Assembly (NCBI RefSeq): GCF_033446605.1
Contig: NZ_JAWQUO010000024.1
Coordinates: forward strand, 15,683 to 79,682
Length of the DNA: 64,000 nt
Origin: Iodobacter sp025352645
Lineage (GTDB): Bacteria; Pseudomonadota; Gammaproteobacteria; Burkholderiales; Chitinibacteraceae
Direction of reading: 5' to 3'
The notes below the pieces were generated by a model. It was not told where the DNA came from, did no database searches, and saw only the letters and a program-made list of their open reading frames with translations. A program made the translations under genes and the position numbers. Positions 6,979 through 15,341 of this stretch are shown piece after piece (within the stretch, counting starts at the first letter, position 1; each line of letters opens with the position of its first letter).

Positions 6979-9702
6979 ATGCGTAGATTGATGATTTGTG
7001 CCGCATTAATAGCCACCGCCCCTTGTTGGGCAGCCATGGAAATGACTGAAGGGCAATTACAAAATGGCCTGCATTATTTCGTAAAAGAAAACCAAGAGCC
7101 TGCCGGAAAAGTAGAGCTACGGCTGGTGGTTAAAGTGGGTTCGCGTCATGAATTAAAGGATGAAAAAGGCATTGCGCATTTAGTAGAGCATATGGCGTTT
7201 CGCCGCACCCGCCATTTTGCGCCAGGTGAGATCAACGCTTTTTTTAATGACCAAGGTATGCGCTGGAGAAACGACAGTAACGCTTGGACCAACTGGGAAG
7301 AAACGGTTTATCACTTTACCGTGAATAAATCCGAGCTGCCACGCGCCTTACAGCTGCTCGCCGACTGGGGCAGCGGCATAGCGTTTGATCCTAAGGAGCT
7401 GGCAACCGAGCGCCAGATTGTGCTGGATGAGCAACGTATGCGAGAAAACGCTCAGCAGTTTTGGATGGAGTACGCCGACGCGCTCTACCCAGGGCGAGAA
7501 TACAGCCAGCATATGCCGATTGGAGAGACAGAAGTTATTCAAAGCTTAGCGCTAGCACGTATCGCCGCTTTTTATAAGCGCAATTACATTGCCCCAAGAA
7601 TGAGCGTCATTGTGGTGGGCGATGTTGCTGGGCTGACGACCGAGGCGCTAATCCAAGAAAAATTCAAAGGTATCCCAGCAGGCCCAATACCACAGACACA
7701 GCCCCTTCCCAAGGCCACACAAACCTTGCAATTATTTAGCCAAGATAGAATGGAAGGACTCGCCAAACCCATTGTGTCTTGGGGCTGGGTCGAAGAGTGG
7801 AATGGCATCCCTTCCGAAGAGGGAATGCAGCGTGATTACTTGCGTTCACTGGCTTTGCAGATTGTGCAAAGACGCCTGCAAGCCCTAGATGGCAATGTCT
7901 ACAGCTCTGCCAGCATGTATCGAGATGACAATCTACCGCATGTGCAGCAATGGACACTTGCACTCGATGCCCTACCTGGCAAAGAAAAGCCTGCTCTGGA
8001 AGCACTGCTCTTTGCCGCCGAGCAAGCTCGCCGCACTGGTGTTTCTGCCGATGAGTTAAAAGAAGTGATGCAACTGGAACGTGCTAACTATCAAATCAAG
8101 CAGGTGCAAAACAACCAGCAGCTTGCAGATGTTTTGCTTAATCATGTGCTGCAAGGTTTTAACACCGATACCCCGCAAGAATGGCTGAACCGGCTCAATG
8201 AACAAGAAAAAACAGCGACACCGGAAAGTGTACAAAAAGCGCTGGATGAGTTGATGAAGAGCCCTAGTCAAATCGTCAAAATCTTCCGCCCCCGTGGCGA
8301 TAGCTCGGCACATCATGGCGTGTTTGATAACAGCGATTTAATCGCCATTCAAACCGAAGTAAAGCAGCGCAGCTTTAGGGATGGTGCACGCAAGATCAAG
8401 CCCGTGCAATTAATGGCCAAGCAACCGAGCGCTGGCAAAATTGTGAGCACAGAAAAAATTGCCGGAGGTGGAGTCTGGCGGCTGGAAAACGGCATGGAGG
8501 TGATATGGCAGCAAGCTGAAGCAGGCGAAAAACAAATTGGCCTTCATTTGCGCAGCAAAGGGGGCTTATTAGCGCTTCCTAAAAAACTACAACTCGCTGG
8601 TGCAGTATTAGCTAACTATCAGTCCAGAGTGGGTTTGAATGGGGTGAACCCTTTACAACTGAGGGATGTACTCGCTGGGCACACCGCCACTTTGCAATCC
8701 TATGTGAGCATAGACGAGGCAGGAGCAAGTGGGCTGGCAGCCAACGAAGACTTAGAGCTGGTATTACAAATGCTCTATCTAGGCCTACAAAAACCAGCAA
8801 CAGATCATCAGCAACGCCAAGAAGTCACTGATCAATTACAAGGCTGGCTTAATCAGCATAATGATTTAAGCGCCTTACTGGCTCATGGCGAAACGTGGCC
8901 TTGGCGTAATAACTGGTCAGCAAGTGACTTTAAGCTACTAACTACAGCGGATATTCAGCAGGCCCATGCGATGCTGCTTGGGGAGCCAAAAAATCTGCGC
9001 TTAGTACTCACTGGAATCAAAAACCCAGCAGAAGTTGCCCCGCTGATTGAGCGTTATTTGGCCAGTTTAGAGCCAGCAAAAGAGCGCGCCGATTTGCAGC
9101 CCATCTCAGCGATGCCACTCAAGCCCTTGCATGTGATGGGCTCCGTTGCACAATCAGAAGCCTTTCTTAACTGGCGTTTCGTAACTCCACAAAAAATCGG
9201 CGCTCGGGATCTTGTGCTAGCCAGCGCGCTTGCCGATGTCATCCAACAAAGATTATTACCCGTATTACGCTTTGACGGTGGCTTAAGCTACTCGGTTTCT
9301 AGCGATGCACAAGTCACGCCAGGTGAGGGAGTCGTCCTTTCTCTAGCGAACAATGGCCCTGCGATGCAATGCCAGGAGATGGTCGCCAAAACCACCGGCG
9401 TGCTGCATGAGCTGGCTAAAAATGGCCCAAGCGCAGCGGAAGTCGCTAGCAGCCTTGATCTAGCCAACAAGCAAGAGCAAGACCGCCTGCAAAAACCCGC
9501 CTTTAAGGCACAAAGATTGAGCTTTAACTGGATATACGGCGATGGCATGCGTGATTTAAAGCCAGACTTTAGCCAAGTGCTGACGCAGGCCAAGCTTAAA
9601 GACGCCGCCCAACGCTGGATAAACTATGACGCAGCCTATCTCTATGCCCAAGGCTGCAAACATAACTTTAGCAATGAGGAGCTGGCTGCAATGTGGAAGT
9701 AG
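6979..9702 (+). CDS. M16-family zinc metallopeptidase (PqqL/pitrilysin-like), exported
   Basis: A 907-aa enzyme with an N-terminal signal peptide (about residues 1-19, ending in CWA). It has the inverted zinc motif HLVEH (His67, Glu70, His71) followed about 75 residues later by a Glu-rich helix (ATERQIVLDEQRMRE) that supplies the third ligand. The overall layout has two M16 halves: active N-terminal half to about 450, inactive C-terminal half from about 490. It resembles periplasmic PqqL-type proteases rather than cytosolic pitrilysin. Its substrate is unknown. It is a single gene, with the LysR gene divergent upstream and hemF convergent downstream. An AAGAAG ribosome site precedes the ATG. 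Confidence 0.88.
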   Translation: MRRLMICAALIATAPCWAAMEMTEGQLQNGLHYFVKENQEPAGKVELRLVVKVGSRHELKDEKGIAHLVEHMAFRRTRHFAPGEINAFFNDQGMRWRNDSNAWTNWEETVYHFTVNKSELPRALQLLADWGSGIAFDPKELATERQIVLDEQRMRENAQQFWMEYADALYPGREYSQHMPIGETEVIQSLALARIAAFYKRNYIAPRMSVIVVGDVAGLTTEALIQEKFKGIPAGPIPQTQPLPKATQTLQLFSQDRMEGLAKPIVSWGWVEEWNGIPSEEGMQRDYLRSLALQIVQRRLQALDGNVYSSASMYRDDNLPHVQQWTLALDALPGKEKPALEALLFAAEQARRTGVSADELKEVMQLERANYQIKQVQNNQQLADVLLNHVLQGFNTDTPQEWLNRLNEQEKTATPESVQKALDELMKSPSQIVKIFRPRGDSSAHHGVFDNSDLIAIQTEVKQRSFRDGARKIKPVQLMAKQPSAGKIVSTEKIAGGGVWRLENGMEVIWQQAEAGEKQIGLHLRSKGGLLALPKKLQLAGAVLANYQSRVGLNGVNPLQLRDVLAGHTATLQSYVSIDEAGASGLAANEDLELVLQMLYLGLQKPATDHQQRQEVTDQLQGWLNQHNDLSALLAHGETWPWRNNWSASDFKLLTTADIQQAHAMLLGEPKNLRLVLTGIKNPAEVAPLIERYLASLEPAKERADLQPISAMPLKPLHVMGSVAQSEAFLNWRFVTPQKIGARDLVLASALADVIQQRLLPVLRFDGGLSYSVSSDAQVTPGEGVVLSLANNGPAMQCQEMVAKTTGVLHELAKNGPSAAEVASSLDLANKQEQDRLQKPAFKAQRLSFNWIYGDGMRDLKPDFSQVLTQAKLKDAAQRWINYDAAYLYAQGCKHNFSNEELAAMWK

Positions 9703-9771
9703 CGGCTTTGTAGATTGGGTATGATGTTGTGCCTGGGCTGCAGATGCATGACCGCGTGGGCATAAAAACAC

Positions 9772-9792
9772 CCTGATTATGCCTCTTGCTCA
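9772..9792 (+). repeat. lone IS1595-type terminal repeat relic
   Basis: These 21 bases match the left end of the IS1595-family element at 63626 with one mismatch (GCCTC for GTCTC). No opposite-orientation partner is seen nearby, so it is probably a solo end or the remnant of a deleted MITE. The rest of the gap (9703-9885) contains a second short palindrome, GGGGCGCTGCTTGCTGCCCCC, near 9843-9863. Confidence 0.5.
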
Positions 9793-9885
9793 TTTTTTGT
9801 CGTTTGTCTGAGCATATCAACGTGAATAGAGTTAACTCGTAGGGGCGCTGCTTGCTGCCCCCCTACAGTATATTGGCCAGAAACC

Positions 9886-10791
9886 TTAAGCCATCCCCAA
9901 CCAATCTCTATCACACAAAAAATCGCTATATAGACGCGCTTCTGGGCTGCCTGCCTCTGGGTGGTAATCGTAGCGCCAGTTCACCACGGGTGGCATGGAC
10001 ATCAGGATAGATTCGGTGCGCCCTCCTGATTGCAAGCCAAATAAAGTGCCACGATCAAATACCAGATTAAATTCTACATAACGACCACGGCGGTAAGACT
10101 GCCAATCCCGTTCACGCGCGCCGTATTCGGCGTCTTCGTGGCGCTCCACGATTGGCACATAGGCGGGTAAAAAGGCATTGCCTACACTTTGCATCATGGC
10201 AAAGCTAGCCTCAAAACCGGAGGCGTTGTAATCATCAAAAAAGATGCCGCCAATGCCACGCGGCTCATTGCGGTGTTTTAAGTGGAAATAACGATCGCAC
10301 CACGCTTTAAACTGGGGATAAAGCTGCACGCCAAAAGGATCGAGCGCGTCTTTGCAGGCTTGATGAAAATGTACCGCATCCGCTTCCAGCCCGTAATAGG
10401 GGGTGAGATCCATACCGCCACCAAACCACCATACATCTTGCTCGCCGTCTTTATAGGCACGGAATAAGCGCACATTCATATGCACGGTAGGGATATAAGG
10501 ATTGCGTGGATGCAGCACCAGCGATACGCCCATCGCTTCAAAAGCACGCCCTGCCAGCTCGGGGCGACCGGCGCTGGCAGATGGCGGCAGTGCATCCCCC
10601 ATCACATGCGAGAAATTTACCCCGCCACGCTCAAACAAGTTGCCGCCTTCGATCACCCGCGTCATACCGCCGCCGCCGCCCGCCCTTTCCCACTGATCGG
10701 TATGAAAAGTAGAGCCATCGAGCTGCTCCAAGGTGGCCACAATGTTTTGTTGCAGGCTTAAAAGGTAATCTTTTACGGCAGTTGAATTCAT
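9886..10791 (-). CDS. hemF: oxygen-dependent coproporphyrinogen III oxidase HemF
   Basis: Aerobic heme synthesis enzyme that oxidatively decarboxylates coproporphyrinogen III to protoporphyrinogen IX using O2. The 301-aa protein is the usual length and has the family motifs ERAGGGGGMTRV, GVSLVLHPRNPYIPTVHMNVR, WWFGGGMDLTPYY, FFDDYNASGFE and YVEFNLVFDRGT. I start it at 10791 (MNSTAVKDY) because GGGGA lies 8 bases upstream. A longer frame to 10824 would read into a palindromic repeat. It points leftwards like panD, but the panD terminator lies between them, so it is probably transcribed separately. Confidence 0.95.
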   Translation of the reverse strand: MNSTAVKDYLLSLQQNIVATLEQLDGSTFHTDQWERAGGGGGMTRVIEGGNLFERGGVNFSHVMGDALPPSASAGRPELAGRAFEAMGVSLVLHPRNPYIPTVHMNVRLFRAYKDGEQDVWWFGGGMDLTPYYGLEADAVHFHQACKDALDPFGVQLYPQFKAWCDRYFHLKHRNEPRGIGGIFFDDYNASGFEASFAMMQSVGNAFLPAYVPIVERHEDAEYGARERDWQSYRRGRYVEFNLVFDRGTLFGLQSGGRTESILMSMPPVVNWRYDYHPEAGSPEARLYSDFLCDRDWLGMA

Positions 10792-10810
10792 TATGATCCC
10801 CATATATCTG

Positions 10811-10833
10811 TAGGGGCACGGCATGCCGTGCCA
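10811..10833. repeat. short palindromic repeat (GGCACGGCATGCCGTGCC family)
   Basis: A TAGGGGCACGGCATGCCGTG palindrome in the hemF 5' region. Close relatives sit next to pepA at 24081-24105 and 24122-24143, and a weaker one lies at about 23884-23908. Confidence 0.7.
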
Positions 10834-10844
10834 TTAATGCCGCG

Positions 10845-10876
10845 CAAAAAACAGGCTGCCCCTTGAGGCAGCCTGT
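10845..10876 (-). terminator. Rho-independent terminator of panD
   Basis: On the minus strand, the 10-bp stem ACAGGCTGCC / GGCAGCCTGT with a 6-base loop is followed by TTTTTT. It lies 25 bp past the panD stop. A textbook intrinsic terminator. Confidence 0.9.
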
Positions 10877-10900
10877 TCATCATGGGCATACAAGCTAGCA

Positions 10901-11281
10901 TTAAGCCGCTTGCTCTGGCGCATCATGCTTAATTTCTTTGATTCGGTTATCGCCATCCACAAACACCAGCTGCGGGTGAAAGTTGGCGATTTCGGCTTCT
11001 TCAAACTGAGCAAAGGTGGCGATAATCAGTAAATCACCCACTGCAGCACGGCGCGCAGCCGAGCCATTGACCGAAATAATCCCCGAGCCACGTTCAGCCT
11101 TAATGGCGTAGGTAGAGAAACGCTCGCCGTTATCCACATTCCAGATATGAATCTGCTCGTGCACCAAGATATTGGCGGCTTCAAGTAGATTTTCATCAAT
11201 CGCACACGAGCCTTCGTAATGCAGCTCCGAATGAGTGGTGGTACAGCGATGAATTTTCGATTTAAGCAGGGAGCGTTGCAT
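10901..11281 (-). CDS. panD: aspartate 1-decarboxylase PanD (proenzyme)
   Basis: Makes beta-alanine from L-aspartate for pantothenate and CoA synthesis. The 126-aa proenzyme has the YEGSCAIDE self-cleavage site. Cleavage between Gly24 and Ser25 yields the pyruvoyl cofactor on the alpha chain. Lys9 and the NVDNGERFSTY segment are conserved active-site parts. A GGAG ribosome site lies just upstream of the ATG, and an intrinsic terminator lies directly downstream. It is a single-gene transcript; panB and panC are not in the window. Confidence 0.96.
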   Translation of the reverse strand: MQRSLLKSKIHRCTTTHSELHYEGSCAIDENLLEAANILVHEQIHIWNVDNGERFSTYAIKAERGSGIISVNGSAARRAAVGDLLIIATFAQFEEAEIANFHPQLVFVDGDNRIKEIKHDAPEQAA

Positions 11282-11422
11282 GGCGTTTCTCCAGCCCGTT
11301 TCTGGGCAGGGCTGTTTCAGAAGGGATCAGATTATAATCCCAGAAACGGTGATTGGACAGGGTAAGGTTTAAATCAATTGACGCATCGCAGCAATTTACA
11401 ATCTTGCGACGATTTAAACTTA

Positions 11423-11971
11423 CTAGCCTCGATAAATAAAGCAGCCATCTAGCAAAAATTCTCCATCTGCCACGCGGGCATCGGGGGAAACACGGTCAAA
11501 GTTTAATTGCTGACCATCAACCACCACCCACGCAGGAATAGGCTTTGCCTGATAGCTGCCGATCACTTCAATAGCGCGCTGTATATTTGCGGGACTAATC
11601 ACCCGAGGTGCCGGGCTGGCAGCCACCGGCGTGGTTTCAGGCTCACGTGGTGCAGCAGCAGCTTCAATCTCGGCCGCTTGCAAGGGCAAATTACGTAAAT
11701 ACAAATTAAAAGCAAATTGCGGCAAGATCAGCCGACGTACTTTTTTGTCATCATCAATAATGCAACACACACCGAACTCTGCATCACATTTAGGGCAATG
11801 CGCTTTGGCTGCGATGGCAATATGGTTTTCTACCAAACGCGCAATGCCGAGCATATCATTGGCTTGTAACATTTCTCCACAGCTCACGCAGGGTTTAGAG
11901 AATTGTTTAACCAGCGTGCCATTTTTAAACTTTAATGGCAGGCATTGCTTAAGGCGTTGATTAGGTAGCAT
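11423..11971 (-). CDS. uncharacterised CxxC zinc-ribbon-like protein
   Basis: A 182-aa protein that I cannot assign to a named family. The N-terminal part (about 25-65) has two CxxC pairs (Cys28/Cys31 and Cys59/Cys62) spaced as in a zinc ribbon, followed by Cys69-Cys70. An Ala/Pro-rich linker (about 100-120) leads to a small C-terminal domain with the VISPANIQRAIEVIG and FLLDGCFIYRG segments. No signal peptide is seen. It sits between panD and the RNase II-family gene, all on the minus strand, with 140 bp to panD. Confidence 0.7.
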   Translation of the reverse strand: MLPNQRLKQCLPLKFKNGTLVKQFSKPCVSCGEMLQANDMLGIARLVENHIAIAAKAHCPKCDAEFGVCCIIDDDKKVRRLILPQFAFNLYLRNLPLQAAEIEAAAAPREPETTPVAASPAPRVISPANIQRAIEVIGSYQAKPIPAWVVVDGQQLNFDRVSPDARVADGEFLLDGCFIYRG

Positions 11972-12057
11972 TTATGATCATCATAGTGTGTTAAACAGGG
12001 AGTGAGGACTAGAGAGCAGGGAATAAAACGGCCCCCACCCTCCCATTATCCCCGCCT

Positions 12058-13905
12058 TTAAATCGTTGCCATACGCGTTTCAAGCAGCAGCTCTAGTAAG
12101 TCAATTTTCATCACTTGTAGGCTGACCGTTGTGCCCGCTGGTAGTTCCGGTATACCTGCACGAATCACTAAAGGCATGCCATCTACCCGCACCAAATTTT
12201 CTTTTATCACCACGGCGGTAATTTCGCGTTTGTTTTCTTGCTGTAACCAACGCAAACACCAGTATCGTTCCATCTTATCTTGTAATTCGGCGTAAGCTGC
12301 ATAAGCAGTATCAAAACTTCCGATAATCGAATACAACTCGGCATCATTCTTTTGGAAACGTGGCTTAGTATTGCCCAGCAAAGCCAATAATTGCAGCTGA
12401 TTCACGTAATCCACAGCACGGCGTAACGGTGAAGAGGCCCAAGAGTAGCACTCTACACCTAGCCCAATATGCGGGCCTGCCTGTGTAGTTAGGCGCACAC
12501 GCCCACCATTTTGGCCGCGATAAATCCCCGCCACTTGGCCCTGCATTAAATCCTTGCCCCAAGTGCTATTGGCTAAAATCATTAGCTCGGCAACTAGCTT
12601 ATCCATTGGCGCGCCACGTTTACGCGGCACAATGCGCACCCGTTTTGCCCCATCCATATCATCAATATAGAAGCTGTAGTCAATTTTAAGCGGCACGCTT
12701 GGATCAGCCTTGCCACGTCGCCCTTCTAAGGCACCCGCAAAATGCCAAAGAAAGGTGATTTCTTCTTTCCACGGAAAATCAGGCGCACCTTCTTTGCCTG
12801 CGGTATTTTCATTGAATACTGGCTCTAGTTGTTCGTGGCGCAAATTAGCGGCAATCGGCACCATTTCAACCACGCTACGATGCGATAGCACATCAAAGCC
12901 CAGCGACAACTCTAAATACATGCTGAGCGCTGGGCAGGTTTTACCTTCTTGCAGGGTAAACACCTCCACCACTTCATTAGGCAACATGGTGATCTTATCG
13001 CCAGGCATATACACGGTAGATAGACGATCCAGAATGATTTTATCTACATCAGAGCCCGCCGCAATACCCAAGGCAGGCGCGGCGATATGGATGCCCACCT
13101 GCCAATTACCATTGGGCAGACGCTTTAAACTGAAGGCATCGTCAATCTCAGTAGTGGTGGAATCATCAATACTAAAGGCTTGCACATCAGCCACCGGCAA
13201 ATCTGCAGGGCAGCTTACTGGCTCAGTGGGGGCAAAGCCTCGGCCTTTTGGGAAAGACTCAGCCAAAAAGCCATCCAGCAGATAAGCGCCTACATCGGGA
13301 ATCGCACCGATTTTTTCCATCAGGCGTAGCGGTGAGGTTTGCATTGCATCGCTTGCTGCCGCCAGTGTTTTCCACTCTAGCGTGTTTTTATCAGGGCGAT
13401 GTAATAACTTGCTAACAAGGGGAATAAATGACTCTGGCAAAGCGCCCGCTTGCAGCTCGGCCTGCCAGATCGCCATTTGCTCGGCTTCTTTTTTCTTTTT
13501 TTCTAAGCCCGCCAGAGCGGCTTTTAGATTGTCTTCAGGAGCGGCCTTATAGTGACCACGGCCCTTACGGTAAAAATACATAGGCGCTGCGTGTAGACGA
13601 ATTAACGCTGCCGCTTGCTGCTGCACCGATGGATTCGCACCAAAGTATTCTGCGGCAATATCATTAAACGCAAATTCTTCAGCACCACAACATTCCCACA
13701 GAAAATCGATATCAATTTCATCCGCTGCGGCCTGAGCCGCTTTTAGGAAGTCATCCAAGCTAATCCGCTCAAAGCGCAGCAGCACATTGGCCGCCTTCAC
13801 TTTAAAACGCTTACCACGGGTATCTTCAAGCATCAGGCTTGCCGCCTGCTCTTCCTTGATGGTGGCTACCTTGAAATTACCATCTTCCTCAAAAAAAACA
13901 TTCAT
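12058..13905 (-). CDS. RNase II-family exoribonuclease (RNB domain)
   Basis: A 615-aa protein with the RNB catalytic domain of processive 3'-5' exoribonucleases (RNase II/RNase R). The SIDDSTTTEIDDAFSL motif carries the Asp cluster for metal binding, and the IHIAAPA and STVYMPGDKITMLP segments follow as in RNase II. A C-terminal S1-like domain is suggested near the end (GTTVSLQVMKIDLLELLLE). The N-terminal 150 residues are less conserved. It is smaller than RNase R and probably belongs to the RNB group often found in beta-proteobacteria. I prefer ATG 13905 (MNVFFEEDG); ATG 13926 would add seven residues. Confidence 0.85.
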   Translation of the reverse strand: MNVFFEEDGNFKVATIKEEQAASLMLEDTRGKRFKVKAANVLLRFERISLDDFLKAAQAAADEIDIDFLWECCGAEEFAFNDIAAEYFGANPSVQQQAAALIRLHAAPMYFYRKGRGHYKAAPEDNLKAALAGLEKKKKEAEQMAIWQAELQAGALPESFIPLVSKLLHRPDKNTLEWKTLAAASDAMQTSPLRLMEKIGAIPDVGAYLLDGFLAESFPKGRGFAPTEPVSCPADLPVADVQAFSIDDSTTTEIDDAFSLKRLPNGNWQVGIHIAAPALGIAAGSDVDKIILDRLSTVYMPGDKITMLPNEVVEVFTLQEGKTCPALSMYLELSLGFDVLSHRSVVEMVPIAANLRHEQLEPVFNENTAGKEGAPDFPWKEEITFLWHFAGALEGRRGKADPSVPLKIDYSFYIDDMDGAKRVRIVPRKRGAPMDKLVAELMILANSTWGKDLMQGQVAGIYRGQNGGRVRLTTQAGPHIGLGVECYSWASSPLRRAVDYVNQLQLLALLGNTKPRFQKNDAELYSIIGSFDTAYAAYAELQDKMERYWCLRWLQQENKREITAVVIKENLVRVDGMPLVIRAGIPELPAGTTVSLQVMKIDLLELLLETRMATI

Positions 13906-14032
13906 TCGCACGCCGCCAGCAATCATTAAGTGTTAGCCGAGCATTATAACAAGGTCCGACCTACACCGCTTGACGGCAGGCTTGCAAAGCATAAGGGATA
14001 AAAAATATCGTCCACGTAAAGCACAAATGTAA

Positions 14033-14097
14033 GGGCGCTGCTTGCTGCGCCCTACTCCTGAGCATGTGCTACCGCGTGGGAACAGATGCCCACCCTA
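14033..14097. repeat. two palindromic repeat units at the prfA 3' end
   Basis: GTAAGGGCGCTGCTTGCTGC and its return arm GCGCCCTAC are followed by CGCGTGGGAACAGATGCCCA with CCCTAC. The latter belongs to the same family as the GCGTGGGC...GCCCACCCTAC units at 28276, 37501 and 48130. The last bases, read on the minus strand, form the TAG stop codon of prfA. Confidence 0.65.
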
Positions 14098-15174
14098 CTC
14101 GCCGCCCAATTGCGCCAGCAGCTCGGTCTGATGCTCGTTGACCAAGGCTTGGGTCAGGTCGTTCATGTCGCCATCCATAATGTAATCAAGCTTATACAGC
14201 GTCAGATTGATGCGGTGATCGGTCATACGGCCCTGCGGGAAGTTATAAGTGCGGATACGCTCGGACCGATCGCCAGAGCCCACCAGTGATTTACGCTGAG
14301 CGGCTTCAACGGCGTGGCGTTCGCGGTCTTGCACGTCTTTAATGCGGGCGGCCAGCACCGATAAGGCGCGGGCTTTATTTTTGTGCTGGCTTCGATCATC
14401 CTGGCATTCCACCACAATGCCGCTTGGGATATGCGTTACCCGCACCGCCGAATCGGTTTTGTTAATGTGCTGACCACCGGCCCCGCTGGCACGGAAGGTA
14501 TCGATGCGTAAATCGGCGGGGTTGATATGAATTTCTTCTGCTTCATCCGCTTCTGCCATTACCGCCACGGTACACGCCGAGGTGTGAATCCGCCCTTGGG
14601 TTTCGGTAGCTGGCACGCGTTGCACCCGATGCGCACCGGATTCAAACTTCAGCCATGAATATGCGCCAAAGCCCACAATGCGGGCGATAATTTCGCGGTA
14701 GCCGCCCAGATCAGATTCACTGGCCGATACCACTTCTACCTGCCAGCGATTACGCTCAGCAAAGCGGCTATACATGCGGAATAAATCCCCAGCAAATAGT
14801 GCCGCTTCGTCCCCGCCCGTACCGGCACGGATTTCCAAAAAGATATTACGCTCGTCATTAGGATCTTTTGGCAGCAGCGCTTTTTGCAGCTCGATTTCTA
14901 AAGCCTCGATGCGCACTTTGCCTTCTTTGATTTCTTCTTCGGCCATATCCCGCATATCAGGATCAGCCAGCATTTCTGTGGCATCGGCTATATCGGTTTC
15001 AATTTGCGTAAAGCGGTGATAAAGCGCCACCACCGGCTCTAATTCCGCGCGCTCTTTTGTTAGCTTGCGATAGCTATTCATATCGCGGGTGGCTTCTTCT
15101 GTAGCAAGTAAGGCGTCGACTTCTTCAAGGCGGTCAGCAAGTTGCGCCAATTTGGCGGCAATAGAAGGTTTCAT
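14095..15174 (-). CDS. prfA: peptide chain release factor 1 (RF1)
   Basis: Recognises UAA and UAG stop codons in the ribosomal A site and triggers peptide release. The 359-aa protein has the codon-reading tripeptide PAT (188-190) and the catalytic GGQ (233-235), whose Gln is methylated by PrmC. The class I release-factor layout is complete. It follows hemA in the same direction, the classic hemA-prfA order, but a 77-bp palindromic repeat lies between them. The UAG stop codon comes from a neighbouring repeat unit; RF1 itself reads UAG. Confidence 0.96.
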   Translation of the reverse strand: MKPSIAAKLAQLADRLEEVDALLATEEATRDMNSYRKLTKERAELEPVVALYHRFTQIETDIADATEMLADPDMRDMAEEEIKEGKVRIEALEIELQKALLPKDPNDERNIFLEIRAGTGGDEAALFAGDLFRMYSRFAERNRWQVEVVSASESDLGGYREIIARIVGFGAYSWLKFESGAHRVQRVPATETQGRIHTSACTVAVMAEADEAEEIHINPADLRIDTFRASGAGGQHINKTDSAVRVTHIPSGIVVECQDDRSQHKNKARALSVLAARIKDVQDRERHAVEAAQRKSLVGSGDRSERIRTYNFPQGRMTDHRINLTLYKLDYIMDGDMNDLTQALVNEHQTELLAQLGGE

Positions 15175-15223
15175 TTCAGTTCCACGAAATATTTAATGAT
15201 CTTAAAAACAGATCTGTAGACAG

Positions 15224-15300
15224 GTAGGTTGGCGCTGAGTGCAACGAAGCCCAACATTGCAGTGTGAATGTTGGGCTTCGCAAGCTCAGCACCAACCTAC
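15224..15300. repeat. 77-bp palindromic repeat between hemA and prfA
   Basis: GTAGGTTGGCGCTGAG (15224-15239) is the inverted complement of CTCAGCACCAACCTAC (15285-15300) with one mismatch. An inner GAAGCCCAACATT / AATGTTGGGCTTC pair makes almost the whole element one long hairpin. It is the same family as 2156-2226. If hemA and prfA share a transcript it would form a strong RNA hairpin between them. Confidence 0.85.
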
Positions 15301-15341
15301 AAATTTGCTCTATAGGTTTTTTAAAGCGAATAAAAGCGCAG

